Below are positions 19,770 to 27,934 of a DNA stretch of 64,000 nt, in pieces. The stretch is from an uncultured Sunxiuqinia sp. (lineage in GTDB: Bacteria > Bacteroidota > Bacteroidia > Bacteroidales > Prolixibacteraceae), in the NCBI RefSeq assembly GCF_963678245.1, contig NZ_OY782776.1, positions 1 through 64,000 on the forward strand. Reading direction: 5' to 3'. The notes below the pieces were generated by a model. That model worked only from the letters and a program-made list of their open reading frames with translations. It ran no database searches and was not told the DNA's origin. The translations under genes were made by a program, and so were the position numbers. The stretch's first letter is position 1. The number at the start of each line of letters is the position of its first letter.

Positions 19770-20864
19770 ATGAATTTAAAAATTACTATTCTACTTTTAA
19801 CTGTCGCTGGCTTTCTTCTTGGAGCGTGTCAGGAAAAGAAAGCGGAGCAACTACAAGTGCAAAATCCTTTACCAGTCGAGTTTGGAGATCCGTACGTTCT
19901 GAAAGCCTCCGATGGGCTGTATTACATGATTGGCACCGGCGGAGTGAAAGACGGTTTCAAAATGTACTCTTCAACCGATCTGACTGAGTGGAAAGATAAA
20001 GGACGTATTTATCAAGGGAATACAGAAGAGTCTTGGGGGATTGCCAACTTCTGGGCTCCTGAACTGTATGAGCAGGATGGAAAATTTTACCTGCTTTTTA
20101 GCGCCGACTGGCGGATCAATCCTACCAATGAACTCGAGAATTTTCGCATTGGCGTGGCTGTTTCCGATTCACCAACCGGACCTTACACTGACTTATACGA
20201 TCGTCCGATTTTCGATCCGGGTTATCCGGTGATTGACGGCAACCTGTTATTTGAAGACGGCAAAGTGTATTTATACTATTCGCGTTGTTGCTACAAGAAT
20301 CCGGTTGAGAGCGAAGTAGCCGACTGGGCGCGCGAGCAGGGATTGTTTGACAAGATTGAGGAGAGTTGGGTTTATGGTGTAGAAATGAAGCCTGATTTTT
20401 CAGGTATTGTGGGTGATCCTGAACTACTGCTTCGTCCGCCGTTGAGCATGGACGATCAACAGGCGGAGTGGGAGAGTCGTTCGGTTACCTCCGGCGAAGT
20501 TAACCGGCGATGGACTGAGGGTTCTTACATCTTCAAAGAAAAAGACTCCTACTATATGATGTATTCGGCTAACTTTTTTGGCGGAAAAAACTATGCTGTA
20601 GGCTATGCTACATCTAAATCGCCGTTGGGGCCATTTCAAAAAGCAGATAACAATCCGGTTTTGCAGAAAAATGTGGGCCAAGGCGGTATTGTAACAGGAA
20701 CGGGGCACAACTCAATTACGATTGCTCCGGACGGGAAAAGCATGCTTTGTGTCTACCATGGGCGGACTTCAGAAACAGGAGAAAACCGGGTGGTTTTTTT
20801 CGATCCGATGGAAGTGACAGAAGATGGAAAATTGGTCGTTCATGGCCCAACAACGGGGAAATAG
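19770..20864 (+). CDS. GH43 family beta-propeller lipoprotein, PUL A (second)
   Basis: A 364-residue lipoprotein (LGAC followed by QEKK, no acidic run, so probably periplasmic). GH43-type elements: VEFGDPYVLKASDGLYYMIGTGG near 35-58 with the base Asp, FWAPELYEQDGKFYLLFSA near 94-112, GYPVIDGNLLFEDGKVYLYYS near 150-170 and RWTEGSYIFKEKDSYYMMYS near 245-265 with the acid Glu, then GTGHNSITIAPDG. It differs clearly from the GH43 at 18567, so the two probably act on different linkages. The C-terminus has no extra binding domain. Gap to the next gene is 33 bases. Confidence 0.9.
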   Translation: MNLKITILLLTVAGFLLGACQEKKAEQLQVQNPLPVEFGDPYVLKASDGLYYMIGTGGVKDGFKMYSSTDLTEWKDKGRIYQGNTEESWGIANFWAPELYEQDGKFYLLFSADWRINPTNELENFRIGVAVSDSPTGPYTDLYDRPIFDPGYPVIDGNLLFEDGKVYLYYSRCCYKNPVESEVADWAREQGLFDKIEESWVYGVEMKPDFSGIVGDPELLLRPPLSMDDQQAEWESRSVTSGEVNRRWTEGSYIFKEKDSYYMMYSANFFGGKNYAVGYATSKSPLGPFQKADNNPVLQKNVGQGGIVTGTGHNSITIAPDGKSMLCVYHGRTSETGENRVVFFDPMEVTEDGKLVVHGPTTGK

Positions 20865-20897
20865 TAAAATAATTTACATACGTATAAAAAGAAAAAA

Positions 20898-22049
20898 ATG
20901 AATCAGATAAAACTAACTTTTATGTTGCTGGCAGTTGTCTTAATCCAGGTCGGATGTAGCCCCAAAGCAACAGAAACAAAAACCTGTGGAAACCTAAATC
21001 TTGAGGACTTTCAGACGACAGTTCGCGGCAAGGAAACAAATCTGTATTTTCTACAAAATGGTGCAATTTCTGCGGCAATTACTAATTATGGCGGGCGGAT
21101 TGTAAGTTTATGTGTGCCCGGGAACGATGGTGAAATGGCTGATGTGGTTTTAGGTTTTAGCAGCATTGATGGTTATTTAAATGCGACAGAAGTTTTTCAT
21201 GGTGCCATAATTGGCCGCGTGGGAAACCGGATTGCCAAAGGCAAATTTACCCTAAATGACGAAACCTATACCTTGCCAATTAATAATGATCCCAATCATT
21301 TGCACGGAGGACCAGAAGGGTTTCATAATGTTGTTTGGGATGTCAAATCAGTAACTAAGAATAGCATCACACTTAGCTATCTGTCAAAAGATGGTGAGAT
21401 GGGGTATCCTGGAAATTTGAATGTTGAAGTTAGTTATACGCTAACTGACGATAATGAAGTGGCAATCGCATATAAAGCCACAACCGACAAAGCTACCCCG
21501 GTCAACCTGACCAACCACGCGTTTTTCAACTTGGCAGGCGAAGCTAACGGAACAATTAACAACCACTTGCTGACCATCAATGCCGATTACTACACGGCGG
21601 TTGATTCAACGCTGATTCCTCTGGGCGAAAATGCACCGGTTGCAGGAACGCCTTTTGATTTTAGAACAGCTAAGCCAATTGGACAGGACTTACCCATGCA
21701 AGCTGAGAACGTACAGTTGCAGAATGGTTTGGGTTATGACCACAATTTTGTCTTGAATAAAACGGCCGAGGGAGCAATGACTCTGGCAGCCACTGTGGTA
21801 GAACCGGAAAGCGGCCGCAAAATGGAAGTGTTTACCGAAGAACCCGCTCTTCAGTTTTACGGGGGAAACTTTATGGATGGATCTGATACTGGCAAACAGG
21901 GGAAGACCTTTGATTTTCGGGAGTCCTTTGCATTAGAAACGCAGCATTTCCCCGATTCACCTAACCAGAAAAACTTTCCATCAATAATTTTAAATCCGGG
22001 TGAGGTTTACCAAACACGTTCCATCTACCGGTTTAGCAACGTTCAGTAG
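20898..22049 (+). CDS. Aldose 1-epimerase (galactose mutarotase), periplasmic lipoprotein
   Basis: A 383-residue mutarotase with a signal peptide and lipobox QVGC. It interconverts alpha and beta anomers of released sugars. Family motifs: GAIIGRVGNRIAKGKF near 97-112, NNDPNHLHGGPEGFHNVVWD with the substrate-binding His, NLTNHAFFNLAGE near 200-212 containing the catalytic His, and GYDHNFVLNK near 280. The catalytic Glu is expected in the C-terminal third (candidate in LETQHFPDSPNQ). Its export places it in the periplasm next to GH43/GH127, where it would adjust the anomer of released monosaccharides before uptake. The next intact gene is the sulfatase at 22605. Confidence 0.93.
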   Translation: MNQIKLTFMLLAVVLIQVGCSPKATETKTCGNLNLEDFQTTVRGKETNLYFLQNGAISAAITNYGGRIVSLCVPGNDGEMADVVLGFSSIDGYLNATEVFHGAIIGRVGNRIAKGKFTLNDETYTLPINNDPNHLHGGPEGFHNVVWDVKSVTKNSITLSYLSKDGEMGYPGNLNVEVSYTLTDDNEVAIAYKATTDKATPVNLTNHAFFNLAGEANGTINNHLLTINADYYTAVDSTLIPLGENAPVAGTPFDFRTAKPIGQDLPMQAENVQLQNGLGYDHNFVLNKTAEGAMTLAATVVEPESGRKMEVFTEEPALQFYGGNFMDGSDTGKQGKTFDFRESFALETQHFPDSPNQKNFPSIILNPGEVYQTRSIYRFSNVQ

Positions 22050-22115
22050 CCGTGAGGAGCGTTTTCTTGATTAGTGGTATTCTTGTTTTCTAAGGTGATC
22101 CATTCAAAATCATAA

Positions 22116-22592
22116 ATCCGATTTTGGTTCAAAAGAAGCACTCCGTTAATCGTTCACTGGCCGGGGGGAGTTGCAAAAGAGAAGAATGGAACCTGGATTG
22201 ATCAGTATGGATTTTTACCGGATATTGCGTGTTTTATTAAAGAAGTAACAGCTTCTTCATACCCAGCAGAATATAACGGAAACTCTATAATTCCACTAGC
22301 CGGGCAAAGTATTTTTCCGGCAATTATTGAAGGGAAAACGGTTCATACTTTACCTATATTTTGGGAGCATGAAGGGAATTGTGCTGTTCGGGATGGTGAT
22401 ATGAAAATAGTAAAACGATATCCGGGAGATTGGGAACTTTACAATGTAAAAGAAGATCGTACCGAAAGTTTGAATTTAATTGAAAAAATGCCAGAAAAGG
22501 CAAAATATCTAATCGCAAAATACAATGAATGGGCTGCAAAATCGAAAGTAGTCGACTGGAAAGAACTTCAAATAAAAATACATAACCATTAA
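22116..22592 (+). pseudogene. C-terminal remnant of a sulfatase
   Basis: A frame that follows a TAA at 22113-22115 stays open to 22592 and encodes the last ~155 residues of a type I sulfatase: RFWF..STPLIVHWPGGV, QSIFPAIIEGKTV, PIFWEHEGNCAVRDGDMKIVK, WELYNVKEDRTESLNL and YNEWAAKS. It lines up with the C-terminus of the intact sulfatase just downstream (NTPFRYW, TPFIIHWPKG, LFWEHQRGRAIRTAEWKM, WELFRINEDHTEMNDL) but is clearly a different, diverged sulfatase. The N-terminal two-thirds with the CxPxR modification site is gone and there is no start codon, so it cannot be active. It looks like a tandem sulfatase gene lost by deletion between galM and the surviving sulfatase. Confidence 0.85.
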
Positions 22593-22604
22593 GATATCAA
22601 TATC

Positions 22605-24230
22605 ATGAATCGAAAAAATCAATCGATAGTGTTGGGAAGCACACTGCTAGCTAGTTGTGCTTCAGTTCCAACACAATCAAAAGTCTTTGAAAAGCCAAAT
22701 ATCCTGCTCGTCATGGTTGATGACATGGGCTATTCTGATTTGGGATGTTATGGAGGTGAAATTCAGACTCCAAATATTGATCAACTGGCTGGCCAGGGGA
22801 TTCGTTTTACACAAATGCATAACAGTGCCCGTTGTTGCCCAACCAGAGCATCATTGCTAACCGGACACCATCCTCAGCAGGCCGGAATTAATGGCATGGG
22901 TGTAAATTTAGCGATGAACACTGCGACTATTGCTGAAGTTTTAAAGGAAAATGGGTACCATACGGGTATGACCGGCAAATGGCACTTGTCACAAACTAAA
23001 CCGGTGAATAAACCAGTAGAGCAATTGCGATGGATGGCTCATCAGGTAGATTATGGTCCATTTTCACCACTGGAAAATTATCCATGCAATCGCGGTTTCG
23101 AAGAACATTGGGGTGTAATTTGGGGTGTGGTGAATTATTTTGATCCATTCAGTCTGGTGCACAACGAAGAAGCAATTAAAGAGGTTTCGGAAGATTTTTA
23201 CATGACCGATTTTATAACTGAAAAGTCAATCGATTTAATTGATGAGTATGGAAAAGACGAAAAACCTTTCTTTTTGTATGTTGCACATACGGCTCCGCAC
23301 TGGCCTTTACATGCTTTGCCCGAGGATATTAAAAAATATAAAGACACCTATAAAGATGGCTGGGAGGCATTGAGAAAGAGTCGTTATGAGCGAATGGCTG
23401 AAATGGGAATCATCGATAAGGATAGTTACCCACTTCCTGAAAATTCATCGGGTAGAGTTTGGGATGATGTGGAAAGGAAAGATTATGAATCCGCGTGTAT
23501 GTCGGTTCATGCAGCCATGATAGACCGGGTCGATGAGGGAGTAGGGGAGATTATTCAAAAGTTGAAAGAGACTGGTCAGTATGAAAACACCATCATCATG
23601 GTTTTATCTGATAATGGTGCCTCTTATGAACGTGGATATCCACCCGGTTTCGACCGTCCGGGATTTACCCGTGATTCAACAATTATCGAATTTGGTTCAG
23701 ATCATCCAGGTCCGGAAACCACTTGGAATTATATAGGAAGAGCATGGGCAAGCGCATCCAATACGCCATTCCGCTATTGGAAAATGGAATCGTATGAAGG
23801 AGGAACAGCGACTCCCTTTATTATTCATTGGCCAAAAGGGTTAAAAGGACAAGAAAATACCATTAACCGGGGAGTTGCGCATGTGATTGACGTAATGCCT
23901 ACCTGTCTGGAAGTTTCAGATACTGACTATCCGGAGATCGTAAATAGTCAAAAAACGATTGCTCTAGTAGGAAAAAGCTTGATGCCTATGCTTTTAGGTG
24001 AAACAGAAAGTATTCATGATACACTTTTCTGGGAACATCAACGAGGTCGGGCTATACGAACAGCAGAATGGAAAATGTCTGCCTTACCGGGAAAAGATTG
24101 GGAATTATTCCGAATTAATGAAGATCATACTGAGATGAATGATCTTTCTGCCCAATATCCTGAGGAAGTTAAAGAATTGAGTGCAGCATGGAACGAATGG
24201 GCAAAGAAGCTGAACATCAGAGTGAGATAG
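22605..24230 (+). CDS. Type I (formylglycine) sulfatase lipoprotein
   Basis: A 541-residue sulfatase that removes sulfate esters, here presumably from glycan. Lipobox LASC near residue 18, no acidic run after it. Metal-binding start ILLVMVDDMGYSDLGCYGG near 33-51. The signature RCCPTRASLLTG has Cys77 in CxPxR, the residue converted to formylglycine. MTGKWHLS near 124 and the SDNGAS motif near 335 complete the active site. The overall type resembles arylsulfatases of the S1 family; I cannot fix the subfamily. A sulfatase-maturating enzyme is not encoded in the window. It starts 12 bases after the sulfatase remnant. The coding sequence is more AT-rich than the SusCD block. Confidence 0.94.
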   Translation: MNRKNQSIVLGSTLLASCASVPTQSKVFEKPNILLVMVDDMGYSDLGCYGGEIQTPNIDQLAGQGIRFTQMHNSARCCPTRASLLTGHHPQQAGINGMGVNLAMNTATIAEVLKENGYHTGMTGKWHLSQTKPVNKPVEQLRWMAHQVDYGPFSPLENYPCNRGFEEHWGVIWGVVNYFDPFSLVHNEEAIKEVSEDFYMTDFITEKSIDLIDEYGKDEKPFFLYVAHTAPHWPLHALPEDIKKYKDTYKDGWEALRKSRYERMAEMGIIDKDSYPLPENSSGRVWDDVERKDYESACMSVHAAMIDRVDEGVGEIIQKLKETGQYENTIIMVLSDNGASYERGYPPGFDRPGFTRDSTIIEFGSDHPGPETTWNYIGRAWASASNTPFRYWKMESYEGGTATPFIIHWPKGLKGQENTINRGVAHVIDVMPTCLEVSDTDYPEIVNSQKTIALVGKSLMPMLLGETESIHDTLFWEHQRGRAIRTAEWKMSALPGKDWELFRINEDHTEMNDLSAQYPEEVKELSAAWNEWAKKLNIRVR

Positions 24231-24267
24231 ATTGATCATTTTAATAAACCAGATAAACCAGAATTTA

Positions 24268-26769
24268 ATGCCAAAATTAAAAATTAAGCAGATTATTGCT
24301 CTTTTAGTTGTAGGAATCCTATTGGGGGCCTGCGCGAAAAAGCTAAACACAGTTACCGAAACCGTAACTACTGAATTGAGGGCACCAGCCTATCCATTGA
24401 TTACGATCGATCCATATACCAGTGCATGGTCAATGGCAGATCAATTATTCGACAAGCCAATTCAACATTGGACTGGAAAAACCCACTCGTTAATAGGAGC
24501 AATTCGTGTAGATGATCGTGTCTATCGCTTCATGGGTAAAGAGGATATTCCTTTGAAGACCTTGTTGCCAATGGCAAAAGAAGAAGCATGGGATGGAAAA
24601 TACAGTTTTGAAGCTCCTTCGAAAGGTTGGGAACAACCTGAATTCGAAGATAGATCCTGGAAGTCAGGAAAAGGCGCTTATGGAACGAGCGGAAGTTTGG
24701 TTTCCAATACGGTATGGGAAGCACCGGAAATATGGGTACGTCGTGAATTTACTTTGCCTGAGGTTTCAGTTGGACAAAATTTATACCTGATTTATTCTCA
24801 CGATGATGATTTTGAGCTTTACTTGAATGGTAAAGAAATCGTGAATACGGGAAATAGTGCTAATTGGAACATTATTCTTAAAATTGATGCCGATCAATTA
24901 AAACAAGGAAAAAACGTAATTGCAGCTCATTGTCTTGATCGTGGAGGTTTAGCATATGTCGACTTTGGAATTTTTACGGATAGTGATCAGAAGGAACAGT
25001 TCTCAGAAACCGCTATTCAAACCAAAGTGGCAATGTCTGCTACACAAACACACTACAACTTTACTTGTGGTCCGATTGATTTAAAACTTGAGTTTGTATC
25101 GCCGCTATTGCCCGGCAATCTGGACTTACTATCCCGCCCGGTAAATTACATCAACTACGAAGTTGTTTCAAATGACGGGTCGGAACATGACGTGCAGGTT
25201 TATTTTGAAACCACCCCTGAGTGGGCTGTTAATGAGGTTAACCAGGAGGTGGAAGTAAGCCTGGGAGAAACAGCCGAAGTTCGCTACGTGAAAGCCGGAA
25301 CTACTGAGCAACCAGTTTTGCGGAAAAAAGGTGATCATGTTCGTATTGATTGGGGATATGTTTATTTAGCTACAGGAAAAGACGAAAACTCTTCGGTTGC
25401 AGTTGGAGATTACGTCAAAGCTAAAGAATCCTTTATTGGTTCTGGGAGCGTTGAAGATGGCGGTAAAATAGTTACTAAGCCGAATAAAGAAATGCCGGCG
25501 ATGGTTTGTGTCGAAGACCTTGGTAAGGTTTATGACGATGCAGCCCGCGGATATGTGATGATTGCATATGATGATATAGAAAGTATTCAGTATTTTGGTA
25601 ATAACCTGAAAGCTTGGTGGACCAAAGAAGGGACAGTGAGTTTTGCAGATGCTCTGGAATTAGCCGTAGTTGAACATGACCAGATTATAAATAATTGCGC
25701 AGACTTTGATAACCAGCTCTGGGCTGAAACTGTTGCTGCTGGAGGCAAAGAATATGCCGACCTCTGTGTATTGGCTTTCCGTCAATCAATTGCTGCCCAC
25801 AAATTGGTGAAAGACACAGAAGGCAATATCCTGTTTTTATCGAAAGAGAATTTTAGTAACGGATCTATTGGTACTGTTGATGTGACTTATCCATCGGCAC
25901 CCTTGTACTTAAAATATAACCCTGAATTATTGAAAGGGATGTTAAATCCGATTTTTTATTATTCTGAAAGTGGCAAATGGACGAAACCTTTTGCAGCGCA
26001 TGATGTAGGTACTTATCCAAAAGCCAATGGTCAGACCTATGGTGGCGATATGCCGGTTGAGGAATGTGGTAACATGATAATTTTAACTGCAGCAATTGCC
26101 GAGGCAGAAGGAGATGCAGACTATGCAGCCAAGCACTGGGATGTGCTGACAACCTGGTCCAATTACTTATTGGATAACGGGTTGGATCCTGATAACCAGC
26201 TATGTACAGATGATTTTGCCGGACACTTTGCACATAACGTAAACCTGTCGGTTAAAGCAATTATGGGTATTGCATGTTATGGTCGTATGGCAAAGATGCT
26301 GGGGAAAAAAGACATTGCAGAAAAATACACTTCAGTAGCCAAAGAGATGGCAGTCAAGTGGATTGAAATGGCCAATGAGGGTGATCACTACCGTTTAACT
26401 TTTGACAAGAAAGGCACGTGGAGCCAGAAGTACAATTTGGTATGGAACAAGTTGATGAATTTGGGAATTTTTCCTGAGGAGGTGGCACAAACGGAGATTG
26501 CCTATTACCTGACCAAACAGAATAAGTATGGATTACCTCTGGATAATCGCAGAACCTACACAAAGAGTGATTGGATCGTTTGGACGGCAACTCTGGCGCA
26601 GGACAAGGTGACTTTCCAAAAATTCATCGCTCCGTTACATGATTTTGTGACTGAGACTCCTGATCGTGTTCCGATGACAGATTGGTACGAGACCCCCGAT
26701 GCGAATCAAGTCGCTTTCCAGGCCCGATCAGTGGTTGGAGGTTATTTTATTAAGCTGTTGGATAAGTAG
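24268..26769 (+). CDS. DUF4965-family protein (DUF4964-DUF5127-DUF4965-DUF1793), copy 2
   Basis: A lipoprotein (LGAC) of 833 residues when started at ATG 24268, exactly the length of copy 1 at 2879. A TTG 36 bases upstream would add 12 residues. Same domain order, including the inserted galactose-binding-like domain at about 100-240. Identity with copy 1 looks very high from about residue 480 onward (QSIAAHKLVKDT, SKENFSNGSIGTVDVTYPSA, GGDMPVEECGNM) and clearly lower in the N-terminal signal and inserted domain. Function unknown: glycosidase-like fold, no demonstrated activity I can point to. Unlike copy 1 it has a proper lipobox. It ends PUL A and is followed by a strong palindromic terminator. 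Confidence 0.88.
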   Translation: MPKLKIKQIIALLVVGILLGACAKKLNTVTETVTTELRAPAYPLITIDPYTSAWSMADQLFDKPIQHWTGKTHSLIGAIRVDDRVYRFMGKEDIPLKTLLPMAKEEAWDGKYSFEAPSKGWEQPEFEDRSWKSGKGAYGTSGSLVSNTVWEAPEIWVRREFTLPEVSVGQNLYLIYSHDDDFELYLNGKEIVNTGNSANWNIILKIDADQLKQGKNVIAAHCLDRGGLAYVDFGIFTDSDQKEQFSETAIQTKVAMSATQTHYNFTCGPIDLKLEFVSPLLPGNLDLLSRPVNYINYEVVSNDGSEHDVQVYFETTPEWAVNEVNQEVEVSLGETAEVRYVKAGTTEQPVLRKKGDHVRIDWGYVYLATGKDENSSVAVGDYVKAKESFIGSGSVEDGGKIVTKPNKEMPAMVCVEDLGKVYDDAARGYVMIAYDDIESIQYFGNNLKAWWTKEGTVSFADALELAVVEHDQIINNCADFDNQLWAETVAAGGKEYADLCVLAFRQSIAAHKLVKDTEGNILFLSKENFSNGSIGTVDVTYPSAPLYLKYNPELLKGMLNPIFYYSESGKWTKPFAAHDVGTYPKANGQTYGGDMPVEECGNMIILTAAIAEAEGDADYAAKHWDVLTTWSNYLLDNGLDPDNQLCTDDFAGHFAHNVNLSVKAIMGIACYGRMAKMLGKKDIAEKYTSVAKEMAVKWIEMANEGDHYRLTFDKKGTWSQKYNLVWNKLMNLGIFPEEVAQTEIAYYLTKQNKYGLPLDNRRTYTKSDWIVWTATLAQDKVTFQKFIAPLHDFVTETPDRVPMTDWYETPDANQVAFQARSVVGGYFIKLLDK

Positions 26770-26854
26770 CACTGTCAGTACTGCGTACAACAAAGATTAT
26801 ATTCCAGATTGCTATTCAAGAAGTCCAATGGTTGCGAATCGACTAATGGGCTTC

Positions 26855-26899
26855 GTTAATACAAAAACCACCAATTTAATTGGTGGTTTTTGTATTAAC
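26855..26899. terminator. Long perfect palindrome, probable bidirectional terminator ending PUL A
   Basis: A perfect 22-bp inverted repeat (26855-26876 and 26878-26899) with a single-base centre. The core is CCACCAATT/AATTGGTGG, followed by TTTTTGTATT and preceded by the complementary A-rich arm, so it can work as a terminator on both strands. It lies 86 bases after the DUF4965 stop. Confidence 0.85.
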
Positions 26900-27226
26900 G
26901 GGATATCCTTAATCGCAATATTCTATAATTCAGCTGTATGTAGAAAAGTTTATTTGTCGTCAACTGATTGTTGATCAGTAGAATGAATAGTTCATTCGGC
27001 TAATGGTAAGGTACTGTTACAAGATAGTGGCATTACTGCCGAAATTGTAAAAAACACAATGTGTTGGATGGAAATTACAGGGATTGGGTAAGTGAACTCA
27101 ATTTATGATAAGTCCACTTTGTTATGATAGATCGATAAAGTTCAAGAGGAAACAGCCAAAATATATGGTGGATTTCATCTATATTTGAATTTTGAACGGA
27201 AAGGATTTACAAAGAAGGGAAAGGAT
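26900..27226. other. Non-coding region between PUL A and PUL B
   Basis: About 330 AT-rich bases with no convincing gene. It holds two small perfect hairpins (TCAAC/GTTGA at 26960-26974; GAATGAA/TTCATTC at 26981-26997), a palindrome AACACA-A-TGTGTT at 27053-27065, and a TANNTTTG-type -7 element TATATTTG at 27180-27187 without a TTTG 19 bases upstream. These may include the promoter and operator of the second sigma factor. Confidence 0.5.
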
Positions 27227-27823
27227 TTGACTTCAAATTTTAAAAATATAGATTATCAGGAGGTAAAGAATTTAATGGCTGGAGATGTCAAGGCATTTGA
27301 CACCCTGTTTCTGAAGTACTCAAAGCGTTTATATAACTTTTCGGTCAAGTATTTGAAATCGGTAGAAGAGGCAGAAGGAGTTGTGCAAGAAGTGTTCCTT
27401 TATATCTGGGAGAAGCGGGACGGATTAAAACCAAGCAGTTCTTTTAATGCATATCTTTTTACAATCGCTTACAATATCATTCGGAAGCACTTCAATAAAC
27501 GCTCAAAAGAAAATGCACACAAGGATGACCTGATTTACGAGATGTTAAAACAGGAAAACGACCTTGATCAAATTATTGATTATAGATTTCTGCTTCAGAA
27601 GGTTGAGACAATGATAGCAGCTTTACCGGAAAGAAGAAGGGAAATTTTCATCAAGCGCAAATATGACGGATTGCCTATCAAAAAGATTGCAGAAGAATTG
27701 AAAATTTCTCCAAATACGGTTGAGAACCAACTTGCCACCGCTCAAAAATATATCCTCGACGAACTTCGGAAAGAAAAATTGGCAGGCTTACTTTTCTTTA
27801 CCCTGTTTATTTCAATTAAATAA
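27227..27823 (+). CDS. RNA polymerase ECF-type sigma factor, PUL B
   Basis: Sigma-70 ECF factor of the FecR-paired Bacteroidota type. Region 2 is at the N-terminus (DVKAFDTLFLKYSKRLYNF, EAEGVVQEVFLYIWEKRD); region 4 carries KKIAEELKISPNTVENQLATAQ. The start is uncertain. There is no ATG before 27275, which would cut into region 2 (KNLMAGDVKAF). TTG at 27185 lies inside a possible -7 promoter element, so TTG at 27227 (198 residues) is my choice. A hydrophobic tail (LAGLLFFTLFISIK) ends the protein, as in the PUL A sigma factor. Base composition in this gene is strikingly AT-rich. Confidence 0.88.
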   Translation: MTSNFKNIDYQEVKNLMAGDVKAFDTLFLKYSKRLYNFSVKYLKSVEEAEGVVQEVFLYIWEKRDGLKPSSSFNAYLFTIAYNIIRKHFNKRSKENAHKDDLIYEMLKQENDLDQIIDYRFLLQKVETMIAALPERRREIFIKRKYDGLPIKKIAEELKISPNTVENQLATAQKYILDELRKEKLAGLLFFTLFISIK

Positions 27824-27847
27824 TATCCTATCGGATTGGTAGTGTTG

Positions 27848-27928
27848 ATGTTATGTCCGCTGGTTAATTTTATTTACAAATTTCTTTCCATTTGCATAGT
27901 GGAAAATGATGCAATAGGGACATAACAT
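27848..27928. repeat. Long-range inverted repeat with nested hairpin between sigma and fecR, PUL B
   Basis: ATGTTATGTCC (27848-27858) and GGACATAACAT (27918-27928) are perfect 11-base complements 59 bases apart. Inside, TTGCAT (27892-27897) pairs with ATGCAA (27909-27914). The right outer arm ends 6 bases before the fecR ATG, so the folded transcript could mask its ribosome entry site. Possible RNA switch or operator pair; no such element is known to me here. Confidence 0.6.
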
Positions 27929-27934
27929 ACAACC

